The translations under genes and the position numbers were made by a program. A DNA stretch of 64,000 nt from Brevibacterium antiquum CNRZ 918 (GTDB taxonomy: Bacteria > Actinomycetota > Actinomycetes > Actinomycetales > Brevibacteriaceae), in NCBI RefSeq assembly GCF_900169145.1, contig NZ_FXZD01000012.1, forward strand, positions 1 through 64,000, given 5' to 3'. The notes under the pieces are model-generated. The model had not been told where the DNA came from. It saw only the letters and a list, made by a program, of their open reading frames with translations, and ran no database searches. Below are positions 43,009-51,584 of this stretch, in pieces (the stretch's first letter is position 1; every line of letters begins with the position of its first letter).

Positions 43009-44199
43009 TCAGGACGTGGACGAAGCGGCCCCGCCGAACCGCGCGGTCACTCCCTCGGCCCAGCGGTAGGGCTGAGTCGCCAAGAGTGCGCCGATCGAGC
43101 GCCGCAGTCGGGACACCTCGGCGCGGACCGTGACCTGATGGTCGGCATCACCGTAGAGCGTTCGGCTGAGTTCAGCGGCTGTGACCCCCGCGGAGCCCGC
43201 CGAGGTGATCGCGGCCAGGATCTGTGCACGCCGCGGCGTGAGCGGAATGACAAGTGGATCGGTACTCGAATCGACTTCGAGCACATCCTGCGCAGCCATC
43301 TGCCGGAGAGTCACCGAGACCGGGCTGCTCTCGATCTCGCCCGAGGGTCGCAGCAGCCAGCCGCCGGAGATCTTCTCCGGCAGACACAGTCCGGCACCAG
43401 GGATGAGGATCGTCCGATCGGACGCGGGTGCCTCGACCCGATCCTGGCTCCGGACACCCTGCTGGTAGGCGACCCAGCCGTCATCATCGACGACGAGCGC
43501 CGGTCCCCGGCTGCCGCTGAGGACTGTGGACATGCGATTGCGCAGACTGCTCAGCTGATCCTGCTGAATGAGAGACAGTCGTGCCTGAGCCAGTCGAACC
43601 GCCGTTGTGACCAATGATTGAACGGCAGGGTGGAGAGTCAGTGCGGGCCCGCTGATGTCGACGACGCCCAGGAGTCGGCCATCACTGGGATCGTGCACCG
43701 GGACGGCGCTGCAGTACCAAGGGTGCTGTGAGGTCTCGAAATGCTCGGCGGAGAACAATTGGACGGGAGCCTCTTCGGCCAGCGCCGTACCAATGGCATT
43801 GGTGCCCACCACGGATTCCGACCAGTGAGCGCCCTCGACGAAACCGAGGCCGTCAGCCTGCCGCTGGGCAGCACTGGCGCCGTCGCGCCAGAGGATCACG
43901 CCCTCGGCGTCGGTGACCACCAGAATGAAGGTCGCGGCATCGGGCATTCTCAGCAGCACGGCCCTGAGCTCATCGACGATGAGGCGCAGCTTCGAACGGT
44001 GCCTCCGGGACTCGACGTCCGCCTCGGCGGATAGAATTCGGCGATTGCCGCCCGCTGGATCCAACCCCAGACGCAGCATTCTCTTCCACGAACGCGCAAC
44101 GAGCGCTCGCGGCTGCTCCGGCGGTGAACCACCGGTGATCACAGCATCGTGAATGCGGGACAGATCCCGGGCAAGATGCGCCAGGTCGAGCTGAGGCAT
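43009..44199 (-). CDS. GAF-domain transcriptional regulator (AcoR-like sensor, no AAA+ domain)
   Basis: A 396-residue protein. Residues ~70-210 form a GAF sensor (ILVVTDAEGVILWRDG, GAHWSESVVGTNAIGTALAEE, QHPWYCSAVPVHDP, LGVVDISG), as in AcoR-type activators. There is no sigma-54 ATPase; instead the C-terminal ~75 residues form a winged helix (PLTPRRAQILAAI, LSRTLYGDADHQVTVRAEVSRLRRSIG). This is the actinobacterial version of the family, which activates alcohol, ketone or alkane catabolism genes. ATG 44199. It faces the flavin monooxygenase across 113 bp with repeats. Confidence 0.83.
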   Translation of the reverse strand: MPQLDLAHLARDLSRIHDAVITGGSPPEQPRALVARSWKRMLRLGLDPAGGNRRILSAEADVESRRHRSKLRLIVDELRAVLLRMPDAATFILVVTDAEGVILWRDGASAAQRQADGLGFVEGAHWSESVVGTNAIGTALAEEAPVQLFSAEHFETSQHPWYCSAVPVHDPSDGRLLGVVDISGPALTLHPAVQSLVTTAVRLAQARLSLIQQDQLSSLRNRMSTVLSGSRGPALVVDDDGWVAYQQGVRSQDRVEAPASDRTILIPGAGLCLPEKISGGWLLRPSGEIESSPVSVTLRQMAAQDVLEVDSSTDPLVIPLTPRRAQILAAITSAGSAGVTAAELSRTLYGDADHQVTVRAEVSRLRRSIGALLATQPYRWAEGVTARFGGAASSTS

Positions 44200-44233
44200 G
44201 CCCTGAGTATAGGCGGGATGCACCTGACTGCCT

Positions 44234-44252
44234 ATGCAACTCGATGCAACTC
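44234..44252. promoter_or_regulatory. Direct repeat between GAF regulator and monooxygenase
   Basis: ATGCAACTC occurs at 44234-44242 and again at 44244-44252, a period of 10 bases, i.e. about one helical turn. It lies midway in the divergent region and is a candidate activator site. Confidence 0.45.
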
Positions 44253-44312
44253 TTTCCCCGTTGCCACCCGGGGCATAGCTTGGAGGCACACAGCTCAACG
44301 AAGAGGAGTGAC

Positions 44313-46139
44313 ATGACAACGACGATTGACCGCCAGCAGCTCACAGCCGACGACATCGCAACCGGATGGTTCGAGAGCTTCGAATCCGCACTGCGCAGCC
44401 GTGACATCGAGACTGCGACAAAACTGTTCGGCGACGAGAGCTTTTGGCGCGACCTCGTGGCCTTCACCTGGAACCTCACGACCGTCGAAAACCACGACGG
44501 GATCAGAGACCTGCTGACCCAGAACCTCGCCAGAGTCTCACCCACCGACTTCGAACTGGCTGAGCCAGCAGAGACCGACGACGGCGTGACCACAGCATGG
44601 TTCACCTTCGCCACCGCAGTGGGGAGGGGCACGGGACTTGTCCGTCTTATCGACACAGGGGGTGCCGGCACCAAGGCATGGACGCTGCTGACCGCACTGC
44701 AGGAGCTCAAAGACCATGAGGAGCCTCAGGGCCCGCGGCGGCCCAAGGGTGCCGAACACGGCGTCGATCCCACGCGCAAGAGCTGGTCGGAGAAGCTGGC
44801 GGAAGAGGACGCAGCCTGGGGTGAGACCGCCCAGCCGTACACGCTTGTCGTCGGTGGGGGACAGGGCGGCATCGCACTGGGTGCACGCCTGCGCCAGCTG
44901 GGAGTCCCGGCGCTCGTCATCGATAGGTGGGAGCGACCGGGCGACCAGTGGCGATCACGGTACAAGTCGCTGTGCCTGCACGACCCGGTCTGGTATGACC
45001 ACCTGCCCTACCTCAAGTTCCCGGAGAACTGGCCGGTGTTTGCTCCCAAAGACAAGATTGCCGACTGGTTGGAGTTCTACACCAAGGTGATGGAGATTCC
45101 GTACTGGTCGTCGACAACGGCGACCTCGGCGAAGTTCGGTGAGAAGACCAAGCAGTGGACGGTCGAGGTCGAACGTGACGGTGAGAAGCTCACGCTCAAG
45201 CCGACCCATCTGGTCATGGCCACTGGAATGTCCGGCAAACCCAACGTTCCGACCTTCCCAGGCTCGGACGTCTTCCAGGGCGAGCAGCAGCACTCCTCAC
45301 AGCACCCGGGGCCCGATGCCTATGCGGGTAAGAAGGTCGTCGTCATCGGGAGCAACAACTCGGCCTTCGACATCTGCGGGGCGCTGTACGAGAACGACGC
45401 CGACGTGACGATGGTCCAGCGTTCGAGCACGCACATCGTCAAGAGCGATTCGCTCATGGATATCGGTCTCGGCGACCTGTACTCGGAGAAGGCGCTTGCC
45501 AACGGTGTGACCACGGAGAAGGCGGACCTCACGTTTGCGTCCCTGCCGTACCGGATCATGCACGAATTCCAGATCCCCCTCTACGAACAGATGAAGGAGA
45601 GGGACAAGGACTTCTACCAGCGGATGGCCGACGCCGGGTTCGACCTTGACTTCGGTGATGACGACTCGGGGATGTTCCTCAAGTACCTGCGCCGCGGTTC
45701 GGGCTACTACATCGACGTCGGCTCGGCGGAACTCATCGCCGATGGCAAGGTGAAGCTGGCCAAAGGCGACGTTGATCACCTGACCTCTGATTCCGTTGTC
45801 CTCGCCGACGGCACCGAACTGGCCGCTGACCTTGTGGTCTACGCGACCGGATACGGGTCGATGAACGGCTGGGTCGCCGACCTCATCGATCAGGAGACCG
45901 CGGACATGGTCGGCAAGTGCTGGGGCCTGGGCTCGGACACGACGAAGGATCCCGGCCCGTGGGAGGGCGAGCAGCGCAATATGTGGAAGCCCACTCAGCA
46001 GGAGAACCTGTGGTTCCAGGGCGGGAATCTGCACCAGTCGCGGCATTACTCGCTGTATCTGGCACTCCAACTCAAGGCTCGGTTCGAGGGGATCGAGACG
46101 CCTGTGTACGGGCTGCAGGAAGTGCATCACTTGGCGTAA
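44313..46139 (+). CDS. Flavin-containing (Baeyer-Villiger-like) monooxygenase with N-terminal NTF2-like domain
   Basis: A 608-residue protein. Residues ~1-135 are an NTF2/SnoaL-like domain; then an FAD motif VVGGGQGGIALGARL near 180, an NADPH motif VVVIGSNNSAFDICGAL near 350, and FQGEQQHSSQHPG, the region of the group B monooxygenase fingerprint. LADLVVYATGYGSM is the C-terminal FMO motif. It uses NADPH and O2 to oxygenate ketones, amines or sulfides. GAGGAG precedes ATG 44313. The divergent GAF regulator suggests substrate induction. The substrate is not predictable. Confidence 0.88.
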   Translation: MTTTIDRQQLTADDIATGWFESFESALRSRDIETATKLFGDESFWRDLVAFTWNLTTVENHDGIRDLLTQNLARVSPTDFELAEPAETDDGVTTAWFTFATAVGRGTGLVRLIDTGGAGTKAWTLLTALQELKDHEEPQGPRRPKGAEHGVDPTRKSWSEKLAEEDAAWGETAQPYTLVVGGGQGGIALGARLRQLGVPALVIDRWERPGDQWRSRYKSLCLHDPVWYDHLPYLKFPENWPVFAPKDKIADWLEFYTKVMEIPYWSSTTATSAKFGEKTKQWTVEVERDGEKLTLKPTHLVMATGMSGKPNVPTFPGSDVFQGEQQHSSQHPGPDAYAGKKVVVIGSNNSAFDICGALYENDADVTMVQRSSTHIVKSDSLMDIGLGDLYSEKALANGVTTEKADLTFASLPYRIMHEFQIPLYEQMKERDKDFYQRMADAGFDLDFGDDDSGMFLKYLRRGSGYYIDVGSAELIADGKVKLAKGDVDHLTSDSVVLADGTELAADLVVYATGYGSMNGWVADLIDQETADMVGKCWGLGSDTTKDPGPWEGEQRNMWKPTQQENLWFQGGNLHQSRHYSLYLALQLKARFEGIETPVYGLQEVHHLA

Positions 46140-46182
46140 TGGGTGAGTCGGACTTCCCTGGCTGAGCGGAGTGAGTAAAGGC

Positions 46183-46283
46183 GGCGTCCCGGCGTCCCGG
46201 CGTCCCCGGCGTCCCGGGCGTCCGCGGCGTCCCCGGCGTCCGCGGCGTCCGCGGCGTCCCCGGCGTCCGCGGCGCCCCCGGCC
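46183..46283. repeat. GC-rich minisatellite, about ten CGTCC-containing units
   Basis: CGTCC recurs about ten times at 8-9 base spacing, with units such as CGGCGTCCC and CGGCGTCCGC. It lies in the ~295-bp gap between the monooxygenase and the DUF559 gene. It has no spacers of CRISPR type and no coding role that I can support. Confidence 0.8.
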
Positions 46284-46294
46284 GTCTCCGCCGA

Positions 46295-46353
46295 GTTGAG
46301 GAAGGTTTGGGCCGATACGGAGCATAAGTTTCGACCCATAACTTCCTTAACTC
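46295..46353. repeat. 59-nt imperfect-palindrome repeat, copy A (downstream of DUF559 gene)
   Basis: Matches copy B (47546-47604) at 41 of 59 positions without gaps, in the same orientation. The ends GAGGAAG and ACTTCC are inverted with respect to each other, so each copy can fold. Copy A is 81 bp beyond the DUF559 stop. Confidence 0.7.
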
Positions 46354-46434
46354 TTCCCGATCGGCAGAGAGGGCGTTCTGCTTCTGCCTCTGCTTCTGCG
46401 GTGGGAGCGGTTCGACTTCGGCTCTGCGACGACG

Positions 46435-47370
46435 TCATAGACCGAGATGGAGGCGGATCTTAGCTTCGAGCTGTCGGTAATTTGTCCGGCTGGTGACCTT
46501 AAGAACGGTCCAATCCTCATTTCGCAGAGCCTCATCTCGCTCGATGTCGTTCGTCCACTGTCGTTTTGACGCCCGGTGATGGTCTCCCTCGTACTCCAAT
46601 GCGAGCTTCTTGTCCGGGTAGCCTAAGTCCGGTTCGACGATCCAGTTCAGCGATGGACAGTGGATCTGTGGATGCGCCACTGGTTCGGGGAGCCCAACTG
46701 CAATCGCCCACAAGCGGAGATCGGTCTCCGCCGGTGAGTCCACAGTGGGGCGCATCAGATCGATCGCTGCGAGGAGATGTGCTCGTCGGCGGAGGAAGCT
46801 GCGTTCGATCACCTGCGTCTGAAGCTCGTTGAGGTCTGCCTGTGGTCGACCGTGCCAATTGCCGATAGCGGCATCGCCGAGCTTGACCAGATCGCGCAGC
46901 AGCAGGTCAGGACCGACCCCTATGAATACGTCGACCGCGTCAAGGATCGGCAGATCAAACCACATCCTCTGAGAGAAGTTCTTGCTTCTGTGCAGTGTGA
47001 TCAGCCGCTGGATGATCCGAGCATTCGGCTCTGCCGTACAGACATGAAGCTGGTCGGTCATCAGGTTCGTTGGCAACGGCCATCCATAGAGACGTGCAGC
47101 AAGTGCGTGGCCCGCGACGATCGACGGATGCTTCATCAGAGCGGCTCTGAACCGCAGCGCGTCCCGTTGCCAACTGTGATCGGCCCATATCGGTGTGCGG
47201 AATCGGACGAAGGTCTCACGGTCCATGCGAATTCCCGGCACAACGACCGGGTATCTGGGCGTGTGGAGCAGGCTGTGGCGGGTGATACCTCGCTCTGAGG
47301 CCTTTCGTGCTTCAAAGAGCAACGGGTAATCACGCAGCTCCCAGCGGTGGTCATTGAACATACTTGTCAT
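46435..47370 (-). CDS. DUF559-like protein with AbiEi-type layout
   Basis: A 311-residue protein from ATG 47370. The N-terminal part (FEARKASERGITRHSLLHTPRYPVVVPGIRM in two parts, RFRAALMKHPSIVAGHALAARLYGWPLP) resembles AbiEi-type winged-helix antitoxins. The C-terminal ~85 residues form a restriction-endonuclease-like DUF559 domain: WIVEPDLGYPDKKLALEYEGDHH, ending NYRQLEAKIRLHL. Asp and Glu match the metal positions of Vsr/DUF559 nucleases. Such genes are present in many copies in actinobacteria; no partner toxin is adjacent. GC is lower than in neighbours and both flanks carry related repeats. Confidence 0.75.
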   Translation of the reverse strand: MTSMFNDHRWELRDYPLLFEARKASERGITRHSLLHTPRYPVVVPGIRMDRETFVRFRTPIWADHSWQRDALRFRAALMKHPSIVAGHALAARLYGWPLPTNLMTDQLHVCTAEPNARIIQRLITLHRSKNFSQRMWFDLPILDAVDVFIGVGPDLLLRDLVKLGDAAIGNWHGRPQADLNELQTQVIERSFLRRRAHLLAAIDLMRPTVDSPAETDLRLWAIAVGLPEPVAHPQIHCPSLNWIVEPDLGYPDKKLALEYEGDHHRASKRQWTNDIERDEALRNEDWTVLKVTSRTNYRQLEAKIRLHLGL

Positions 47371-47781
47371 GGTCGAGCGCGCCCGGCCAGGTGCGGAAGC
47401 CTGGCGGATGCCGCTGTGGACTGCGGTTCGGCATCCACAGGCAATATGCACGCGAGCCCGGTTGTCCGGAGGCTGCCTGTGCACACGAGTGGACGAGTCA
47501 CGAACCGTTCTCACCGGGCGCTGGTTTCCTGCTGCGCTCCCGCGAATTGAGGAAGATTTGAGTCGAATCGGAGGCCAGTTTTCGGACCGAAACTTCCGCA
47601 GCTCGAAGTGCACGCCGGCTGCACCTGACGCATGAGGCCTCGACCGACACGGGGCGGCGTCAACAGGGTGTGGTGGTCGAGTCGAAGTTACGGAAGATCG
47701 CGTGTGGACGCGCAGCTGCGCCGAGGCTGTCGCGCCCGGAGGCTTTCGCTTAGAGCCCCAGTCGCGCCCGGAGGCTTTCGC
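47371..47781. other. Gene-free 411-bp region between DUF559 and TetR genes
   Basis: No convincing coding frame. It holds repeat copy B and a 32-bp tandem duplication reaching into the TetR gene end. A short third relative of the repeat (GTCGAAGTTACGGAAG) is seen near 47680. Confidence 0.6.
47546..47604. repeat. 59-nt imperfect-palindrome repeat, copy B (upstream of DUF559 gene)
   Basis: Same orientation and length as copy A, with 41 of 59 identical. ATTGAGGAAG opens it and AAACTTCC lies near its end. It lies 175 bp upstream of the DUF559 start. Confidence 0.7.
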
Positions 47782-47792
47782 TTAGAGCCCCA
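47729..47792. repeat. Perfect 32-bp tandem duplication over the TetR gene 3' end
   Basis: 47729-47760 and 47761-47792 are identical, and the first eight bases recur again at 47793-47800. Copy 2 contains the TetR stop and last codons; copy 1 is downstream of the gene. Confidence 0.9.
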
Positions 47793-48303
47793 GTCGCGCC
47801 AGTACGTTCTTCACGTGGGCCAGGGCTTCATCCTGGGACAGGCCGAAGTTCTGGTTGAAGTACATGCCATCGCCGATGAGTTGGATCGTCATGGCAAGGT
47901 GCGGATCGCCGAGGTGCTCATTGAGCACGTCGAACCAGGCTTCGCGAGTCGCCCGCAGCGCGTTCTTCGCTTCCACGTGCTCAGGTGCCAGGCAGGTTGC
48001 CGCGATGAGGCTGCGATCGAGGGAAGTTCCGACCTCCGCCGAAGTCTCGAGGTAGTAGAGGTGGAGCCGTTCGCCGGCGGCCTTCATCGACTCGACATCG
48101 TCATCGACCAGCCTGCTGAGACGTTCGAGACTGCCCTTGATCAGCTCCGCCTTCGACCCGAAATGGTAGAGCAGTCCGCCCTTGGAGACTCCCGCCTTCG
48201 CTGCGACCGCGTCGAGTGTCGCTCCGGAAGCGCCGTGTTCGTCGAGCAGGATCTCGAACGCATCGAGGAGCTTGCCTTTGGTGTCGGTGGAGTTGCGTGC
48301 CAT
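47782..48303 (-). CDS. TetR-family repressor of the adjacent DHA2 exporter
   Basis: A 173-residue TetR protein from ATG 48303. GKLLDAFEILLDEHGASGATLDAVAAKAGVSKGGLLYHFGSKAEL, read in two parts, is the DNA-binding head; the ligand domain is short (~120 residues). It is divergent from a 14-helix drug exporter and a 26-bp perfect palindrome lies between them, so it represses the exporter until a drug binds. Its last codons lie in a tandem duplication. Confidence 0.9.
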   Translation of the reverse strand: MARNSTDTKGKLLDAFEILLDEHGASGATLDAVAAKAGVSKGGLLYHFGSKAELIKGSLERLSRLVDDDVESMKAAGERLHLYYLETSAEVGTSLDRSLIAATCLAPEHVEAKNALRATREAWFDVLNEHLGDPHLAMTIQLIGDGMYFNQNFGLSQDEALAHVKNVLARLGL

Positions 48304-48357
48304 AGCGCCGAGCCTAGTCGAACCTCCCGGGCCGATCATTTCAGCCCTTGTCTTGTT

Positions 48358-48383
48358 CACTGTACCGTCTAGACGGTACAGTG
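48358..48383. promoter_or_regulatory. 26-bp perfect palindromic TetR operator
   Basis: CACTGTACCGTCT (48358-48370) is followed directly by its reverse complement (48371-48383). The core TACCGTCTAGACGGTA is typical of TetR-controlled exporters. It ends seven bases before the exporter ATG. Confidence 0.88.
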
Positions 48384-48389
48384 TATTCC

Positions 48390-49946
48390 ATGTTCACCAC
48401 ACAGACACCACACGTGCGCGCCGGCCGGCGCGAATGGGCTGGCCTGGCTGTGCTGATGATCCCTGTTCTGCTCATCTCGATCGACAACACCGTCTTGGGA
48501 TTCGCGATACCGGCCATCAGCACCGGGCTCCATCCCACAGGCACCCAGCTCCTCTGGATCGTCGACATCTATGCGCTCATGCTCGCGGGTCTTCTCGTGG
48601 CCATGGGCAGCATCGGCGACAGGGTCGGCCGGCGCAGACTGCTGGTGATAGGAGCCTTCGGCTTCGGGCTGGCCTCGCTGCTGGCTGCCTTCTCCACTTC
48701 GGCGGAGATGCTCATCGTCTCTCGTGCGCTGCTTGGTCTCTTCGGCGCCACGCTGATGCCGTCGACCCTGTCGCTGATCCGCAACATCTTCGTCAACGAC
48801 AAGGACCGCCGAGTCGCGGTCGCCACCTGGGCCGCCATGTTCAGCGGCGGCGCGGCCCTCGGTCCTATCGTGGGCGGAATCCTGCTCGAGCACTTCCACT
48901 GGAGCGCGATCTTCTTCATCAATCTGCCGCTCATCGCGGTTTTCATTCCGGCTGCCATCGTGCTGCTGCCGGAGTCGCGGGACCCGAATCCTGGTCGGAT
49001 CGATCCGCTGTCGATCGTGCTGTCCATGCTCATGCTCGCCCCGCTCGTCTTCGCCATCAAGCACGTCATGGCAGACGGAGTGGATCTGGTCTTCTGGGCC
49101 AGCATCATCGTGGCCGTTGCCGCCGGGATCGGCTTCGTGCTGCGTCAGCTCGGCTCATCGAATCCGATGCTCGATGTCAGACTCTTCGCCAACAAGGTCT
49201 TCACCTCCGCTGTGCTGTCCAATCTGCTCAGCGTCATGGGCCTGGCCGGGTTCCTCTTCTTCGGCACGCAGCTGCTCCAGCTGGTCCTCGGCCTCTCGCC
49301 GGTCGAGGCGGCACTCGTCCTCGTCCCCGGGCTTGGCACCTCGATCGTCGCCGGCTATGTGGCGGTGCCGATCATGGTCCGTCTGCAGCCGCGAGTGGTC
49401 GTTCCCTGCGCACTCGTCCTCAACGCGATCGGCCTGGGCATCGTGGCCTTCACACCCGAGCATTCGGTGGCGGGAATGCTCATCTCGTTCCTCATCCTCG
49501 GCGTGGGCCTCGGCACGGCCGAGGTCATCACAAACGACCTCATCCTTGCTGCCGTGCCCGCGAACAAAGCCGGAGCCGCCTCGGCGATCTCCGAAACCGC
49601 CTACGAGTTCGGTTCGGTCATGGGCACGGCCGTCCTCGGTGGGCTCACAACCGCGGTGTACGGATCCCACCTGCAGTCCACGCTCGGTGCCAAGGCCAGC
49701 GGAGCCGAGTTCGAGACCCTCGGTTCAGCTCTCGAACATGCGAGTGCCCAGGGCGGTCGCCTCGGTGACCAACTCGCCGAGGCGGCTGTGGCGTCCTTCG
49801 ATCTCGGCGTCCAGTGGGCAGCCGGTGGGGCGGTCGTCCTTGTCCTCATCGCTGCGGTCCTGACGTCCTTCGGTCTCAGGGGTGCGGGTCGGCTGCTGCC
49901 CGGAAGCGCCGAGGCGATGGACCGGGAGCCAACATCGGTCTCGTGA
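48390..49946 (+). CDS. DHA2-family MFS drug exporter
   Basis: A 518-residue, 14-helix H+ antiporter. LISIDNTVLGFAIPAIS holds motif D1 (the DxTxxxVALP region), GSIGDRVGRRRLLVIG is motif A and GGAALGPIVGGILLEHF is antiporter motif C. Proteins of this group (EmrB/QacA-like) export cationic drugs. ATG 48390 follows the operator with no ribosome site between them, so the message is probably leaderless or nearly so. An upstream in-frame GTG at 48348 would run through the operator. Confidence 0.9.
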   Translation: MFTTQTPHVRAGRREWAGLAVLMIPVLLISIDNTVLGFAIPAISTGLHPTGTQLLWIVDIYALMLAGLLVAMGSIGDRVGRRRLLVIGAFGFGLASLLAAFSTSAEMLIVSRALLGLFGATLMPSTLSLIRNIFVNDKDRRVAVATWAAMFSGGAALGPIVGGILLEHFHWSAIFFINLPLIAVFIPAAIVLLPESRDPNPGRIDPLSIVLSMLMLAPLVFAIKHVMADGVDLVFWASIIVAVAAGIGFVLRQLGSSNPMLDVRLFANKVFTSAVLSNLLSVMGLAGFLFFGTQLLQLVLGLSPVEAALVLVPGLGTSIVAGYVAVPIMVRLQPRVVVPCALVLNAIGLGIVAFTPEHSVAGMLISFLILGVGLGTAEVITNDLILAAVPANKAGAASAISETAYEFGSVMGTAVLGGLTTAVYGSHLQSTLGAKASGAEFETLGSALEHASAQGGRLGDQLAEAAVASFDLGVQWAAGGAVVLVLIAAVLTSFGLRGAGRLLPGSAEAMDREPTSVS

Positions 49947-50035
49947 GCGCAACCGGCCGGTGAATGCGCCGGTGGCCCGGTCCGAACGAGATTCACCCAC
50001 TCGGGCCGGGCCACCGGAGGGCCGGTCGCAGTCGA

Positions 50036-51583
50036 TCAGCTCACAGTCGCGTCGACCGAATGCTCAGATCTGGCAGCGACCTTCTGGCGCCTCCGCGCCC
50101 GCACACGGCCGACGCCGGTGTAGAGCAGCGCGCCGATGAGCACGATGTAGAGGACGATCGTGATCGGTGAGGACACGAGCACCGAGACATCATTGCCCGA
50201 GGCCAGAAGCGCATCGCGCAGGTTGGTCTCGGCCAATGGACCCAGAACCATGCCGATCATGAGCGGTGCCAGGGGAACTCCGTAGCGTTTGAGCACGAAG
50301 CTGACGATGCCGATGCCCAACAGGATGAACAGCTCGAACGTCGACGCCGAGGTCGCGTAGATGCCCAGGCCACAGAACACCGCGATGCCACCGTAGAGGT
50401 AGGGGTCCGGGATCTTGAGCAGCTTCGCCCACAGCGGCGCGAACGGCAGGTTGATGATGAGCAGCACGACCATGGCGATGAAGAAGCTCGCCAGCAGACC
50501 CCACACCAGTTCGGGGGAGCGGTCGAAGAGCAGCGGTCCCGGCTGCAGGCCGTACTGGCGGAAGGCCGCGAGCATGATCGCAGCGGTCGCGGAGATCGGC
50601 AGCCCCAGAGCCAACAGAGCACCCATGGCAATACCGGTCGTGGCGCTGCCGGCAGCCTCGGGGGCGGCAAGGCCCCTGATCGCACCTTTGTCACCGAACG
50701 CCGGATCCTGGCGGCGGGCGTCGAGCTTGCGCTCAAGACCGTAGGCCATGAAGGTCGGCACATCCGCACCGCCGACTGGGATGACTCCGAACGGCAGACC
50801 GATCGCGGTTCCTCGCAGCCATGCGGGCACTGCCTCACCGAACTCCTTGCGGGACAGGAACGGTCGGCCCGAGGAGTTGATCGTATTGTCGTTGGCCTTC
50901 CGGCGGATCCGCGAAGCGATGTGGAACACCTCGCCCAGGGCCAGGATGCCCACAGTCACGGTCACCAGCGAGACGCCGTCGAAGAGCTCGGGGACACCGA
51001 AGGTGAAGCGCTCAGTACCGGAGACCGAGTCGATGCCGATGACGGAGATCCCGATGCCGAGCACCAGCGCCATGAGGCCCTTGAGCACTGAATCCGCAAC
51101 GACCGAGGAGGTCGCGACGAATGCGAACAGGGCGAGGGCGAAGAACTCGGCCGGGCCGAAGCTCGTCGACAGATCCGCCAAAGCGGGAGCGATGAAGACA
51201 ACGAGGAAGCACGAGATGATTCCACCGATGAACGCACCGATCGCGGCCGTGGCCAACGCCTGCGGCGCTCGCCCGTTGCGGGCCATCTTGTGGCCTTCGA
51301 AGGTCGAGGCGATCGCCGATGCCTGACCGGGAGTATTCATGAGAATAGCCATCGTCGAGTCGCCGAAGAGACCACCGAAGTAGACACCGGCGAACATGAT
51401 GAACGCGGCAGTCGGGTCGAGTGCGAAGGTCATCGGCAGCAGCAGAGCCACCGCCATCGACGAACCCAGGCCCGGCAGCACGCCGACAGCGGTGCCGAGG
51501 AAGCAGCCGAGGATGACCCACAACAGGTTCATTGGCGTCACTGCATGGGTGAAGCCTTCGAAGAGAGACATCAGAGCGTCCAT
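50036..51583 (-). CDS. tctA: Tripartite tricarboxylate transporter, large membrane subunit TctA
   Basis: A 515-residue, ~12-helix protein. NLLWVILGCFLGTAVGVLPGLGSSMAVALLLP (in two parts), AGVYFGGLFGDSTMAILMNTPGQASAIAST and IGLPFGVIPVGGADVPTFMAYGLERK are the two homologous TctA signature loops. It takes up citrate-like carboxylates with the binding protein TctC and small subunit TctB. AGGAGG is ~11 bases before ATG 51583; the GTG at 51595 overlaps that site. One base separates it from tctB. Confidence 0.93.
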   Translation of the reverse strand: MDALMSLFEGFTHAVTPMNLLWVILGCFLGTAVGVLPGLGSSMAVALLLPMTFALDPTAAFIMFAGVYFGGLFGDSTMAILMNTPGQASAIASTFEGHKMARNGRAPQALATAAIGAFIGGIISCFLVVFIAPALADLSTSFGPAEFFALALFAFVATSSVVADSVLKGLMALVLGIGISVIGIDSVSGTERFTFGVPELFDGVSLVTVTVGILALGEVFHIASRIRRKANDNTINSSGRPFLSRKEFGEAVPAWLRGTAIGLPFGVIPVGGADVPTFMAYGLERKLDARRQDPAFGDKGAIRGLAAPEAAGSATTGIAMGALLALGLPISATAAIMLAAFRQYGLQPGPLLFDRSPELVWGLLASFFIAMVVLLIINLPFAPLWAKLLKIPDPYLYGGIAVFCGLGIYATSASTFELFILLGIGIVSFVLKRYGVPLAPLMIGMVLGPLAETNLRDALLASGNDVSVLVSSPITIVLYIVLIGALLYTGVGRVRARRRQKVAARSEHSVDATVS

Positions 51584-51584
51584 A

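Noticed and set aside
44253..44312. Sigma-54 promoter for the monooxygenase, suggested by the AcoR-like sensor
   Set aside because: No -24/-12 GG-GC pair at proper spacing and the regulator lacks the AAA+ domain needed for it.
46183..46283. Possible CRISPR-like array
   Set aside because: Units are 8-9 bases and contiguous with no spacers, and no cas genes are in the window.
48182..49768. Long plus-strand frame overlapping the DHA2 exporter in another frame
   Set aside because: Arg/His/Gly-rich, typical of an out-of-frame read of GC-rich DNA; the exporter frame has all MFS motifs.
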